Origin: Phoronis australis
Lineage: Eukaryota > Phoronida > Phoronidae
Length of the DNA stretch: 61,107 nt
Reading direction: 5' to 3'
Assembly (NCBI GenBank): GCA_002633005.1
Contig: NMRA01000654.1
Location: forward strand, 60,120-121,226
The stretch's first letter is position 1; each line of letters opens with the position of its first letter. Made by a program: the position numbers and the translations under genes. Below are positions 56,801 through 58,348 of the stretch, piece after piece. The notes under the pieces are model-generated. The model saw only the letters and a program-made list of their open reading frames with translations, ran no database searches and was not told where the DNA came from.

Positions 56801-58020
56801 GCGTACTTATCAATGGGATTGTATTGTATCTTTCCTGTACAGATCTTCTCCCTCAACAGGAATCCAGATTACTTTGCACACGTGAAAACCGCAAATTGAA
56901 GACTAATGAAAAAACCTGACCATTGTTAAAAGCGTTGCCAGGAAGCGCGTGCTACCTACATGTAGGCCTGCTACTCTGGCAGATGAACTCTGATGACACG
57001 CACACGCTCGCTCACTTGGCACACACACGCAGACAAACTTCAAAACAAACGTCACGTGACAACTACATGCGTGTTTGTCGATGTTCGTCCATATTTTTGT
57101 CGTGTTGCGGGGTGCGATCTAACGCAGATTTGGACTTAATATGCGGTTAATACTGACTCAACAAGAACTTAAAAATCTTAGGGTTGCTATTTGGAAAACT
57201 TAAGGAGGAATTCAGGTAATTTGTTGAGTCAAAACTGTATTTTTACTCAAGAATTCATTCAAGTTACCCAATCGATGATCACGAGGCAGCGATACATCAG
57301 TCGTTGAGTTTTCGCCTTGGGATTTCCGCACCATTTTCTGAAAAAGGATCGTAATTTAACAATGAAGTTTAATAGCAATGCACCACGATTTTGTGGCAAG
57401 TCTGTCATAGGTTATATATACGTCGCAGAGCGTAAATTTGATGAATCCGAGCTTCAGATTTCACCAGTTTCGGAGACCGGGTTTCAACCGCCTTAAGGTA
57501 CAATAAGCGCACACCCCCTGGGTGCTTATTAGGGCGAATATGGTATGCAGTGTTTTTAGCGCGTGCGTGGTGTTTAGGGGTGACGGCATGGAATTTGCAC
57601 CACAGGTTAAGTGTTTGCTGATCCAGGACTGGGGTTTAGGGCGCCACGTTGTAGCTGTAATTTAGAAAGCGCAGCCTTCAACCATTCCACCCCTGTGTTC
57701 TGCTCTTGCGATTTCTGGACAATGAGCCTGGTCTTCAACTCTTTTGTTGGTAGAGCTTAAAGAGAGCAATAGCTTCGGAGGTTTTTCACCATCAAACTTT
57801 CAAGAAGTTGATTTGTTCATTAGTGGGAATTTTTTCAATGTCTATCATGTGATTAAAAATTCCTTTGCTACTGTCGAAAATTAAATAATTCATGCTTGCT
57901 ATTTCAAATAGTAAGTTGAAAATTGGCAGACGTGTTGTTTTTTCATTATCAGGTTTTTACATCCACAACGTCAACGATTTTCACAAGAAATGGAAGGAAT
58001 ATTGGAAGAGCAAGAGTTGA
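1231..58020 (+). CDS. SMG5: SMG5 (nonsense-mediated mRNA decay factor), split gene, nearly complete
   Basis: SMG5 pairs with SMG7, recognises phosphorylated UPF1 through a 14-3-3-like/TPR N-terminal region, and promotes mRNA decay and UPF1 dephosphorylation in the cytoplasm. The translated exons follow vertebrate SMG5 in order: RLKEYCERLMF and YGRKAEELLWRKV; ACHRCLVYLGDL; FNQLGTLSGNRYY; DIKRFLVRFM; SAAIAFAMAIFSH; SSQSLWSRLSLLLNFLPA; DMAQLRLRAEVSQLEGSL; RFIIIIP; and a C-terminal PIN-like domain ending KKWKEYWKSKS. Placed exons total about 2,990 nt (about 997 codons), plus a missing exon of perhaps 70 residues, so the protein is slightly longer than the human one (about 1,016 residues). All junctions are GT-AG with matching phase except the tentative exon 1-2 join and the exon 9-11 gap. 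Confidence 0.95.
1351..1449 (+). CDS. SMG5: SMG5 exon 2
   Basis: The acceptor TTGTGTTCAG ends at 1350 and the donor GTGAGT starts at 1450. It encodes MLETVRTLDNILKKKRAY and LPESISLRNK, the start of the N-terminal helical domain. Vertebrate SMG5 has a similar RLD...L.NKTAYQ...ISLRNKLRE series. Its own ATG at 1355 could serve as start if exon 1 is wrong. It ends after two bases of the Lys codon. Confidence 0.85.
1641..1718. repeat. 13-bp tandem repeat, six units
   Basis: Six units of the type GACTGGTTAAGTA follow one another in intron 2, differing at one to three positions per unit (for example GACTCGTTAAGTA and GACTCATTAAGTA). It is a short minisatellite with no visible function. Confidence 0.85.
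1958..2081 (+). CDS. SMG5: SMG5 exon 3
   Basis: The acceptor GTCTTAG ends at 1957 and the donor GTAGGA starts at 2082. It encodes LKEYCERLMFYDPSEYGRKA followed by EELLWRKVFYDIIQLMKHNK, one of the most conserved SMG5/SMG7 N-terminal helices and near-identical to vertebrate SMG5. It joins exon 2 through a split Lys codon and ends in phase 0. Confidence 0.97.
2753..2909 (+). CDS. SMG5: SMG5 exon 4
   Basis: The acceptor TTCTTGCAG ends at 2752 and the donor GTAAGC starts at 2910. It encodes NVNYESAFRTHLVAATGYYH, then HLLLKLQNTFNLRLNG and a loop, IVDFNEVFEHKS. The YRTHL...G.Y.HLLL pattern is the 14-3-3-like fold of SMG5. The exon starts in phase 0 and leaves one base. Its GC content is clearly higher than the surrounding intron. 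Confidence 0.96.
2910..4849. other. Intron 4, with a minisatellite and AT-rich filler
   Basis: The only structure noticed is the 45-bp tandem array at 3185-3455. The stretch 3770-4110 is strongly T/A-rich. No coding block, RNA gene or complete element was recognised in the rest. Confidence 0.6.
3185..3455. repeat. 45-bp minisatellite with an alternating 90-bp higher-order unit
   Basis: About 5.5 units of 45 bp share a core GTCTGGCCTAGTGCAAGGTG. Successive units alternate between GGTTGTAATG and GGATGTAATG, so the true period is 90 bp. Overlapping open frames on both strands are by-products of a period divisible by three, not genes. Confidence 0.93.
4850..4951 (+). CDS. SMG5: SMG5 exon 5
   Basis: The acceptor TTCTTTCAG ends at 4849 and the donor GTGAGT starts at 4952. 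It encodes a lysine-rich linker (FTKPMQNKKKDEEKLREWA) followed by TRACHRCLVYLGDLG. CHRCLVYLGDL is the signature of EST1/SMG5/SMG6/SMG7 TPR domains. Phase 1 at both ends. Confidence 0.97.
5563..5640 (+). mobile_element. tRNA-derived SINE fragment
   Basis: A tRNA-like stretch reads CAGCAGAGCGTTTGGACTGC and then GGTTCGATTCT at 5613-5623, a near-perfect Pol III B box. The start fits a weak A box. There is no cloverleaf of a functional tRNA, so it is best read as the head of a SINE in intron 5. Confidence 0.55.
5829..5918 (+). CDS. SMG5: SMG5 exon 6
   Basis: The acceptor GTTTATAG ends at 5828 and the donor GTAGGT starts at 5919. It encodes RYQQDYDGLRSRVLSQRYYL then QALALCPDIG, the TPR helix pair following the CHRCLVYLGDL motif (vertebrates: RYQ...A.RFYYQAL...P.IG). 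Phase 1 at both ends. Confidence 0.95.
6050..7247. mobile_element. Candidate foldback/MITE-type element in intron 6
   Basis: About 1.2 kb is bounded by imperfect inverted repeats. The left side reads TTGCGAGTTT at 6070-6079, CTGTGACGTCACCGGAA at 6091-6107 and then a G-rich GGGGCAAAA. The complement of the right end reads TTTCAATAGG, TTGCGAGTTT, CTGTGACGTCACGGGAA and GGGGCAAAA in the same order. The spacing differs slightly between the sides. No transposase frame is visible inside and no target duplication could be fixed, so the boundaries are approximate. Confidence 0.6.
7736..7965 (+). mobile_element. tRNA-derived SINE
   Basis: GTGGGCCTGGTGGTTTAGTG carries an A-box-like motif, and GGTTTGAATCC at 7779-7789 is a B box differing from consensus at one position. 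CACTGGACCCCAC follows, closing an acceptor-stem-like pairing. A non-tRNA tail follows (CTTGGAGTCAGGTCTCTAGC onward) with a short A/T tract. This is the usual SINE arrangement. The 3' boundary is a guess. Confidence 0.65.
8072..8150 (+). CDS. SMG5: SMG5 exon 7
   Basis: The acceptor TTCTTTCTCAG ends at 8071 and the donor GTAGGT starts at 8151. It encodes MAFNQLGTLSGNRYYGCEAG then YYYMR. The FNQLGTL.G..YY..EA.Y.Y.R series is the canonical TPR repeat of the EST1/SMG family. It leaves two bases of a Cys codon completed by exon 8. Confidence 0.97.
8853..8978 (+). CDS. SMG5: SMG5 exon 8
   Basis: The acceptor TTATCTTGCAG ends at 8852 and the donor GTGAGA starts at 8979. It encodes MMCQSTFEGAHGNLNRLFEK then NQKRFADLVESSPRVLPPEQ. 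FEGA.GNL.RL...  is the conserved end of the TPR block; vertebrate SMG5 has the same element before its KKRCKDIKR segment. It ends with AG, completed to Arg by exon 9. Confidence 0.95.
8979..10621. other. Intron 8, nothing recognised
   Basis: About 1.6 kb of AT-rich intron. No conserved coding segment, tandem array or element end was recognised. Short open frames lack codon-like composition or homology. Confidence 0.5.
10622..10693 (+). CDS. SMG5: SMG5 exon 9 (3' end amplified as a minisatellite)
   Basis: The acceptor GCTCGTTACAG ends at 10621 and the first donor GTAAGT starts at 10694. It encodes PKDIKRFLVRFMQLLNVLQS then GSQ, matching the vertebrate KDIKRLLV.FM.LQ.LLQ helix. It leaves two bases (GG). 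The last 29 bases of the exon plus the donor are the first unit of the 51-bp array that follows, so up to six copies of the exon end and donor exist. Confidence 0.93.
10665..10989. repeat. 51-bp minisatellite made of exon 9 end plus splice donor
   Basis: Units begin at 10665, 10716, 10767, 10818, 10869, 10920 and 10971 (partial), exactly 51 bp apart. Each contains the exon-9 end TTGAATGTACTGCAGAGTGG, the donor GGGTAAGT, and an AG that could act as an acceptor (CTACCCAG or CTACTCAG). Read-through hits TAA at the donor. The array runs straight into the single N at 10990, so its real length is unknown. Confidence 0.96.
10990..10990. other. Single-N contig join
   Basis: This one ambiguous base ends the 51-bp array abruptly. 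By analogy with 21093, where a single N separates two overlapping copies of the same sequence, it probably marks a scaffold join rather than a base call. Confidence 0.65.
10992..11420 (+). repeat. Dispersed repeat, copy 1
   Basis: It shares blocks in the same order and orientation with 41570-41900: an ATCTCAAAA...ACAGTTTTC stretch, TTTTGGAG, GACATTTTCTAG followed by CCTAC, and AACCTTAA. No termini or coding capacity were recognised. Boundaries are approximate. Confidence 0.5.
12963..13172 (-). CDS. MAST-family kinase exon (N-terminal DUF1908 domain)
   Basis: On the - strand an acceptor TGCTTTTTGCAG precedes 13172 and a donor GTGAGT follows 12963, leaving 70 codons with phase 0 at both ends. 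The product includes GIARFVHHQVVEFARDCLEK, then SQEKMISTLYFYTLSENLEK and LLED. This is the hallmark of the DUF1908 domain of microtubule-associated serine/threonine (MAST) kinases, upstream of kinase and PDZ domains. The next 2 kb downstream on this strand shows no following exon. Which MAST paralogue it is cannot be told. Confidence 0.9.
13651..13726 (-). CDS. MAST-family kinase exon (upstream neighbour)
   Basis: On the - strand an acceptor GTCTCTTGCAG precedes 13726 and a donor GTATGA follows 13651. It encodes SPSRSPGMEGETLLMNSVYR then ERFPK, and joins the next exon as ERFPK-AVTQMEGKL. MAST proteins have an SP-rich stretch and a VYKERFPKAT.QMEE.L series at this point, so both exons belong to one transcript. 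Phase at the join is 0. Confidence 0.88.
16004..16004. other. Single-N contig join
   Basis: One ambiguous base closes the 5-kb segment that lacks SMG5 exons. SMG5 coding resumes 534 bases later. It is treated as a probable scaffold join, like 10990 and 21093. Confidence 0.6.
16185..16420. repeat. Degenerate tandem repeat (about 49-bp units)
   Basis: ACATAAAGGCACGTGTCCGT and TGACAGATATAGGC recur three to four times, flanked by two copies of AATTATGTACACTATA at about 16249 and 16404. It is a minisatellite just upstream of SMG5 exon 11. Confidence 0.8.
16538..16669 (+). CDS. SMG5: SMG5 exon 11
   Basis: The acceptor TTTTATTTTCAG ends at 16537 and the donor GTGAGT starts at 16670. It encodes SKMVSAAIAFAMAIFSHIFN then HALMRLQGSLYEAENAQSLL, matching the vertebrate SAAIAF.LA.FSH..NH...RLQ helix. 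The exon needs one base from the preceding exon, but exon 9 leaves two. Direct 9-11 splicing is therefore out of frame and at least one exon is missing between them. Confidence 0.95.
17036..17148 (+). CDS. SMG5: SMG5 exon 12 (acidic linker)
   Basis: The acceptor AACCTTAG ends at 17035 and the donor GTGTGT starts at 17149. It encodes ELSFEDDDDLTPDDLDIDHE then TGEPMEEQESPSPDGSK, a highly acidic disordered segment like the one between the TPR and PIN domains of other SMG5 proteins. There is little residue-by-residue conservation; the call rests on position, phase and composition. Confidence 0.85.
17338..17414 (-). mobile_element. tRNA-derived SINE fragment
   Basis: On the - strand TGGTGCAGTGG (17397-17407) is a good A box and GGATCGAATCA (17354-17364) a B box, 33 bases apart as in tRNA-derived promoters. 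The sequence between them does not give a clean anticodon arm, so a SINE head is more likely than a functional tRNA gene. Confidence 0.6.
18198..18390. repeat. Element with perfect 25-bp inverted repeats and a hammerhead-like core
   Basis: Bases 18198-18222 and 18366-18390 are exact reverse complements, with core CCGGACGATCGCCGCACAAA, separated by 143 bases. Inside lie CTGATGA at 18313-18319, a possible 4-bp stem GTCT/AGAC, and GAAAC at 18336-18340. That resembles the conserved core of hammerhead ribozymes found in Penelope-like elements and retrozymes. One extra T after CTGATGA breaks the ideal core, and stems I and III are not convincing. Confidence 0.7.
18635..18722 (+). CDS. SMG5: SMG5 exon 13 (polybasic plus SDLSEG)
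   Basis: The acceptor CTTTGAGCAG ends at 18634 and the donor GTAAGG starts at 18723. It begins with three Lys and nine consecutive Arg (KKKRRRRRRRRRVSQPV), then ENASEESDLSEG. Vertebrate SMG5 also has a basic RRRR stretch followed shortly by SDLSEGF, so the order is conserved. The basic run could act as a nuclear localisation or RNA-contact patch between acidic segments (inference). Confidence 0.92.
18942..18962 (-). mobile_element. Rolling-circle-like 3' terminus (hairpin plus CTCTTGTT), - strand
   Basis: The - strand reads a 6-bp-stem hairpin, GAGGCC paired with GGCCTC around the loop CGGT, running directly into CTCTTGTT at 18949-18942. The same hairpin-plus-terminus pattern ends the repeats at 30965, 51155 and 53133. 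The element body would extend toward higher coordinates, but no 5' palindrome was found, so it is probably truncated. Confidence 0.5.
19807..19941 (+). CDS. SMG5: SMG5 exon 14 (3' end amplified as a minisatellite)
   Basis: The acceptor GTTTTTGTAG ends at 19806 and the first donor GTGGGT starts at 19942. It encodes EHVHEEKDVAMLSGDSDEDM then LNYMDNSDSSSETDDLMESQ and ELRP, an acidic serine-rich segment like the vertebrate D..S..SE..DL region. Phase 1 at both ends. The last bases and donor are the first unit of the 45-bp array that follows. Confidence 0.9.
19919..20250. repeat. 45-bp minisatellite made of exon 14 end plus splice donor
   Basis: GGAACT recurs at 19928, 19973, 20018, 20063, 20108, 20153, 20198 and (diverged) 20243, exactly 45 bp apart. 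Most units contain CTGAGGCCAG-GTGGGTAC, a copy of the exon-14 end and its 5' splice site. Central units are nearly identical and the outer ones diverge, as expected of an array growing internally. Long open frames over it arise from the period being divisible by three. Confidence 0.95.
20658..20865 (+). CDS. SMG5: SMG5 exon 15
   Basis: The acceptor CTCTTATCAG ends at 20657 and the donor GTAAGT starts at 20866. It encodes FAVSASPEQLEGQLERLDLQ then ALQKNYSGGVFSADVSNENQ and a Ser/Leu-rich end. It corresponds to the poorly conserved part of SMG5 that includes A.S..LQA...  in vertebrates. Assignment rests on phase, codon quality and position. It leaves two bases (GG). Confidence 0.85.
20875..21240. 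repeat. GT-rich degenerate tandem repeat containing an assembly join
   Basis: TGTTTGTTAGCGTGTGTTGG and GGATGCTTGTTAGCGGATGT recur in a G/T-only context. A 131-base left copy ends exactly at the N at 21093 and a 129-base right copy starts exactly after it, so at least part of the duplication is probably an unmerged contig overlap. Confidence 0.88.
21241..22718. other. Rest of intron 15, nothing recognised
   Basis: Only a short G-run/C-run inverted pair at about 21687-21717 stands out. No gene or element was recognised. Confidence 0.5.
22719..22831 (+). CDS. SMG5: SMG5 exon 16
   Basis: The acceptor TTTCATTTCAG ends at 22718 and the donor GTGGGG starts at 22832. It encodes GFHLFPGLNLVNRQDSDSSD then NEVFRAVMQGKKMVNRPPG. 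The F.L.P...N.L...  pattern resembles the conserved short motif before the second low-complexity part of vertebrate SMG5. Phases join exons 15 and 17 exactly. Confidence 0.87.
23282..23471 (+). CDS. SMG5: SMG5 exon 17
   Basis: The acceptor CTTTCTGCAG ends at 23281 and the donor GTGAGT starts at 23472. It encodes FDKDPESAHVEDITQKIANF then an acidic Thr/Asp/Glu-rich run (IETDTDTSLIPTDTDNSS, EVEELSDTGSVIDK). It is a disordered linker before the next helical block and ends with two bases of a Lys codon. Confidence 0.88.
23761..24137 (+). repeat. Duplicated block around SMG5 exon 18, copy 1
   Basis: This block, including exon 18, is nearly identical to 24540-24919. The few differences include CATAGCCTG versus CATAACCTG, GGGTCTG versus GGGTTTG, ACATTATC versus ACACTATC, and a short insertion in GGGAGTG(ATG)GCTC. 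It ends at the N run. The upstream flanks of the two copies differ. Confidence 0.95.
23918..24047 (+). CDS. SMG5: SMG5 exon 18 (first copy)
   Basis: The acceptor TGTGTTGCAG ends at 23917 and the donor GTAAGG starts at 24048. It encodes TELLERRLHRLLDVVSGEGL then LPTVKLICDWLKCHQSVVTT, matching the vertebrate EK...L...GLLP.VK...DWL series. It takes one base to finish a Lys codon and ends in phase 0. Confidence 0.95.
24138..24283. other. Assembly gap (146 N)
   Basis: Unsequenced gap lying between the two copies of the exon-18 block. Copy 1 is cut off by it. Confidence 0.99.
24540..24919 (+). repeat. Duplicated block around SMG5 exon 18, copy 2
   Basis: See copy 1. Divergence is about 1-2 percent with small indels, the level expected of two haplotypes of an outbred invertebrate. 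Beyond 24919 this copy continues normally into intron 18. Confidence 0.95.
24700..24829 (+). CDS. SMG5: SMG5 exon 18, second copy
   Basis: It encodes the same peptide as 23918-24047, with the same splice sites. If both copies were spliced in series, the second would be read as GAC TGA and terminate at once, so at most one can be used per transcript. The simplest reading is an assembly duplicate of one exon. Confidence 0.85.
24920..26397. other. Intron 18, with a three-unit repeat
   Basis: Apart from the tandem repeat at 25938-26080, I see no coding block, RNA gene or element end here. Confidence 0.5.
25938..26080. repeat. Three-copy tandem repeat (about 57 bp)
   Basis: TTGGGCGTGGTCTCACTAGC and ATTCAT plus GTGATGGATCACTT occur three times with scattered differences. 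It is a minisatellite in intron 18. Confidence 0.85.
26398..26473 (+). CDS. SMG5: SMG5 exon 19
   Basis: The acceptor TCTTTCCAG ends at 26397 and the donor GTGTGT starts at 26474. It encodes SSQSLWSRLSLLLNFLPAES then LMTSQ, almost identical to vertebrate SSQSLWNRLSVLLNLLP. It starts in phase 0, giving TTTAK-SSQSLW across the junction, and leaves one base. Confidence 0.97.
27520..27612. repeat. TATTG-rich simple repeat
   Basis: A degenerate microsatellite of TATTG and TGTAT units directly upstream of exon 20. Confidence 0.85.
27659..27837 (+). CDS. SMG5: SMG5 exon 20
   Basis: The acceptor TGTTTTCCAG ends at 27658 and the donor GTAATA starts at 27838. It encodes CLFSDRPAQWNQHEALVEDV then VVRKLPPLMDAHAHLSFKRI and LDLSDRQE. 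The L.ED...R.LPPL..AH..  motif is conserved in vertebrate SMG5. Phase 0 at its end. Confidence 0.95.
27838..28812. other. Start of intron 20, unassigned (possible old LTR)
   Basis: The segment 28020-28450 has a regulatory-LTR look (repeated TTGTGTTAAACTC, TATATAG, TTCTAGAAC blocks, AATAAA). The block at 34100-34690 has a similar composition. I could not find paired TG...CA termini, so no element is called. Confidence 0.25.
28808..31607 (+). mobile_element. Modular repeat family 1: outer element, interrupted at 29902-30965
   Basis: It starts ATTATGCGCCCAC with a 30-base near-palindrome (28813-28842) and ends at 31607 with GGGCGCAT, a CAACGC hairpin and CTCTCGTT. The interior is a string of related modules of about 150 bp. 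Each has a 'CTGTATCTCC...AAACC' start, a 'GAAAATTGGC/GAAATTTGG' middle and a '(CC)CTAGTGGCAATTTT' end. Module order is A-B-C-D-B-C-D, then the insertion, then B-C-D-B-E. No coding capacity was recognised. The family looks non-autonomous. Confidence 0.75.
29902..30965 (+). mobile_element. Modular repeat family 1: inner nested element
   Basis: It starts ATTATGCGCCCACAT with a 30-base near-perfect palindrome (29905-29934). It runs through modules A-B-C-D and a unique stretch (about 30600-30850). It ends with GTGGGCGCAT at 30932-30941 (one palindrome arm), the hairpin CAACGC-TCC-GCGTTG at 30944-30958 and CTCTTGT. Left flank CTAGTGGCAATTTT and right flank AGTTTTTTATG rejoin exactly as the intact module junction at about 30103-30122 does. 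It therefore inserted into the outer copy without a target-site duplication. Confidence 0.8.
31665..31826 (+). CDS. SMG5: SMG5 exon 21
   Basis: The acceptor GGAATTTTGCAG ends at 31664 and the donor GTGAGT starts at 31827. It encodes AILRVCCLRKFGQSMAKIAE then LNLKYDAAKRVFIGPLQHVG and a Gln/Ala-rich end. It matches vertebrate VVRICCIRSFGHF.ARLQ...L.F....  before the coiled coil. 162 bases, phase 0 at both ends. Confidence 0.95.
33213..33686. repeat. 58-bp minisatellite, eight units
   Basis: GATTTACAATACATGAGGCT starts units at 33215, 33273, 33333, 33391, 33449, 33507, 33565 and 33623, with a final partial at 33681. The spacing is 58 bp except for one 60-bp unit with an extra TG. Units differ by single substitutions (CAGAATAGATT versus CGGAATATATT). 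Confidence 0.97.
35650..35703. repeat. Two-copy direct repeat
   Basis: CTGATGATGTCGTTAAACT occurs twice, 28 bases apart. Very short and of no clear meaning. Confidence 0.7.
36278..36325. repeat. ATT/ATC simple repeat
   Basis: A degenerate trinucleotide microsatellite (ATTATT, ATCATT, ATCACT units). Confidence 0.8.
37849..38015 (+). repeat. Dispersed repeat family with ACCCAGAAAC motif, copy 1
   Basis: Ordered blocks (GAGATCAGGCTC, AGTTGACTTGT, GCCCTGAGCAC, ACCCAGAAACTCCTGCTCTT, GTTGAGACCAATGTTATAG) recur at 45780-45960 and partly at 49490-49590. The complement of GCATAAAATG..ACGTAGTGACAAG at about 18115-18160 matches on the other strand. Termini not defined. Confidence 0.55.
40779..40838. 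repeat. Two-copy 30-bp repeat
   Basis: AGAATATGCACATGCATACA occurs twice in tandem with the following TAAATA. Confidence 0.85.
41570..41900 (+). repeat. Dispersed repeat, copy 2 (matches 10992-11420)
   Basis: It shares collinear blocks with 10992-11420, including ATCTCAAAA, ACAGTTTTC, GTTTTGGAG and GACATTTTCTAG. The 96-residue open frame on the - strand over this block has AT-driven composition and is not called a gene. Confidence 0.5.
42158..42407. mobile_element. MITE with GGGGCC terminal inverted repeats
   Basis: The left end GGGGCCCGTTCCAA (42158-42171) and the complement of the right end, GGGGCCTGTTCCAAGAAACT, form imperfect terminal inverted repeats. The internal TAAGACAAATCTTAAA and ACTTAAGTC motifs are repeated in both orientations, so the 250-base element can fold into a long hairpin. 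No coding capacity. A diverged relative without clear ends lies near 47195-47330. Confidence 0.8.
45188..45645. repeat. 38-bp minisatellite, about 12 units
   Basis: The unit is ATGACTATTAACAAGATATA followed by CGTTGGGATATCATATCC. First and last units are the most diverged and central ones near-identical. Each unit carries GATATCATATCC, so the array is a regular series of near-palindromic GATATC sites. Confidence 0.97.
45780..45960 (+). repeat. Dispersed repeat family with ACCCAGAAAC motif, copy 2
   Basis: Collinear with 37849-38015: GAGATCAAGCTCAGCTAGTTGA, then ACCCAGAAACCACTTCTCAT and TTGGGACCAAGTTGAG, then TAGTAGTAATGAGTCTAA. No coding capacity was seen. Confidence 0.55.
47835..47908. repeat. 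GT/GCGT alternating purine-pyrimidine microsatellite
   Basis: (TG)n, then (TGCG)n, then GCACACGCGCATGCATGTGC. The strictly alternating run is a classic Z-DNA-prone sequence. Confidence 0.95.
49653..51155 (+). mobile_element. Modular repeat family 1: degenerate copy 3
   Basis: It begins ATTATGCGATCGCAT, a damaged form of the family-1 start, and carries several modules ending (CC)TAGTGGC or similar. It ends CATGGGTGCATTTCAACTCTCTGCTCTTGTT, given here only as its parts: GGGTGCAT arm, CAACTC remnant of the hairpin, GCTCTTGTT terminus. It is older and more diverged than the copies at 28.8-31.6 kb. Confidence 0.7.
51917..53133 (+). mobile_element. Dispersed repeat family 2 with rolling-circle-like ends
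   Basis: It starts with a perfect 28-base palindrome at 51917-51944: arms TACTTGGCGAAAT and ATTTCGCCAAGTA around AA. Near the 3' end one arm recurs (AATTTCGCCAAGT, 53096-53108). A short hairpin (GCTC-CTCC-GAG) and GCTCTTGTT follow. The interior differs from family 1 and has no recognisable coding sequence. It shares the 5' palindrome, the 3' single arm, the hairpin and the CTCTTGTT terminus with family 1. Confidence 0.7.
53480..53696 (+). CDS. SMG5: SMG5 exon 22 (coiled coil, start of PIN-like domain)
   Basis: The acceptor TCTATATTTAG ends at 53479 and the donor GTGGGT starts at 53697. It encodes ADAEARRNQLMKDMAQLRLR then AEVSQLEGSL, SLPPYVVPDASALTDCLPAI and SSRFIIIIPLA. The first part is the conserved coiled coil (vertebrate EEARRNRLMRDMAQLRLQLEVSQLEG). 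VPDASAL carries the first acidic residue of the PIN fold. It leaves one base. Confidence 0.97.
54855..54945 (+). CDS. SMG5: SMG5 exon 23 (PIN-like domain)
   Basis: The acceptor TTGACATTCCAG ends at 54854 and the donor GTGTGT starts at 54946. It encodes VIDKLDVVKKESSGARETIR then WLEAEFRKGSR, matching vertebrate VID.LD.LKKE..GAR..IR.LE.EF.KG.R. It leaves two bases of an Arg codon. Confidence 0.97.
55229..55312 (+). CDS. SMG5: SMG5 exon 24 (PIN-like domain)
   Basis: The acceptor TCTTTTCAG ends at 55228 and the donor GTGAGT starts at 55313. It encodes YVRAQKTHERTSGGHQHKSL then KKKDPEAW, the basic loop before the D..AW helix of SMG5. It ends with two bases of Trp, completed by exon 25. Confidence 0.96.
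56039..56196 (+). CDS. SMG5: SMG5 exon 25 (PIN-like domain, degenerate active site)
   Basis: The acceptor CATCTACCCAG ends at 56038 and the donor GTATTT starts at 56197. It encodes TLSQITDCCRYLSRQNVEYD then PKGMVTILTNQKLASPDVSL and KVRQAAAAAEKEG. In the nuclease SMG6 the corresponding strand ends in acidic residues. Here it reads VTILTNQ, consistent with SMG5 being a catalytically inactive PIN protein. It leaves one base. Confidence 0.96.
56450..57543. mobile_element. DNA-transposon-like element with CCATATTC terminal inverted repeats
   Basis: The left end CCATATTCACCCCAATAAGC and the complement of the right end, ACCATATTCGCCCTAATAAG, are imperfect inverted repeats followed by GC-rich GCACCC/GCGCCC motifs. 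The 1.09-kb body lies in the last intron. A - strand fragment inside resembles a HIRAN-type domain (listed separately). No transposase was recognised. Confidence 0.65.
56581..56856 (-). pseudogene. HIRAN-like fragment inside the TIR element
   Basis: An open frame without an ATG (upstream stop a few codons before 56856) reads ...KIQYNPIDKYAASVLKG, LTVVGHVPRKITKTFVFVFV, then GSLKCIVTAKYQHSGVARGL and a stop. The N-x-x-D-K-Y-A...VGHVPRKI pattern is typical of HIRAN-like domains found in repeat-associated invertebrate and fish proteins. With no start codon and a short length it is probably a relic. Confidence 0.45.
57953..58020 (+). CDS. SMG5: SMG5 exon 26 (C-terminus and stop)
   Basis: The acceptor TTTCATTATCAG ends at 57952. 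It encodes FYIHNVNDFHKKWKEYWKSK then S and TGA at 58018-58020. Vertebrate SMG5 ends in a similar IKNVLDFYKQWKE. The Trp-containing helix closes the PIN-like fold. The first codon joins exon 25 as G|GT. Confidence 0.96.
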
Positions 58021-58342
58021 GGGTCATGTCATCGCCTGGGGTGACTGTCAATCATCTGTGGCTGTAGAGACATGTTGAGTAAGGCAGGCTCCACAAATAC
58101 ATTAATGCTTGATCAGTTCAGTAAACAGACCCATGGGTAAAGTTCCGCCTACTTGCTTTATATGGTGTGTTGTATTGCAGCAGCCACGGTAACCTTTGAC
58201 CTCAGGTTTAGACCAATAGGTGAGCAGAGGGCAGAGCTGATCAGTCTATGTTATGATTCTTGTAGCATGTTGTACCGAAATTGGACCTTTCATTAATCAT
58301 GTCTGCACAATAGCCGATTCAATATTTACCATGTGCTTTATA

Positions 58343-58348
58343 AATAAA
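58343..58348 (+). promoter_or_regulatory. Candidate polyadenylation signal AATAAA
   Basis: This is the first AATAAA after the stop codon, 323 bases downstream, with U/GU-rich sequence (GGTTCCTCTTTTG) shortly after. A second hexamer at 59750 with a GT-rich follow-up is an alternative. Confidence 0.4.
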
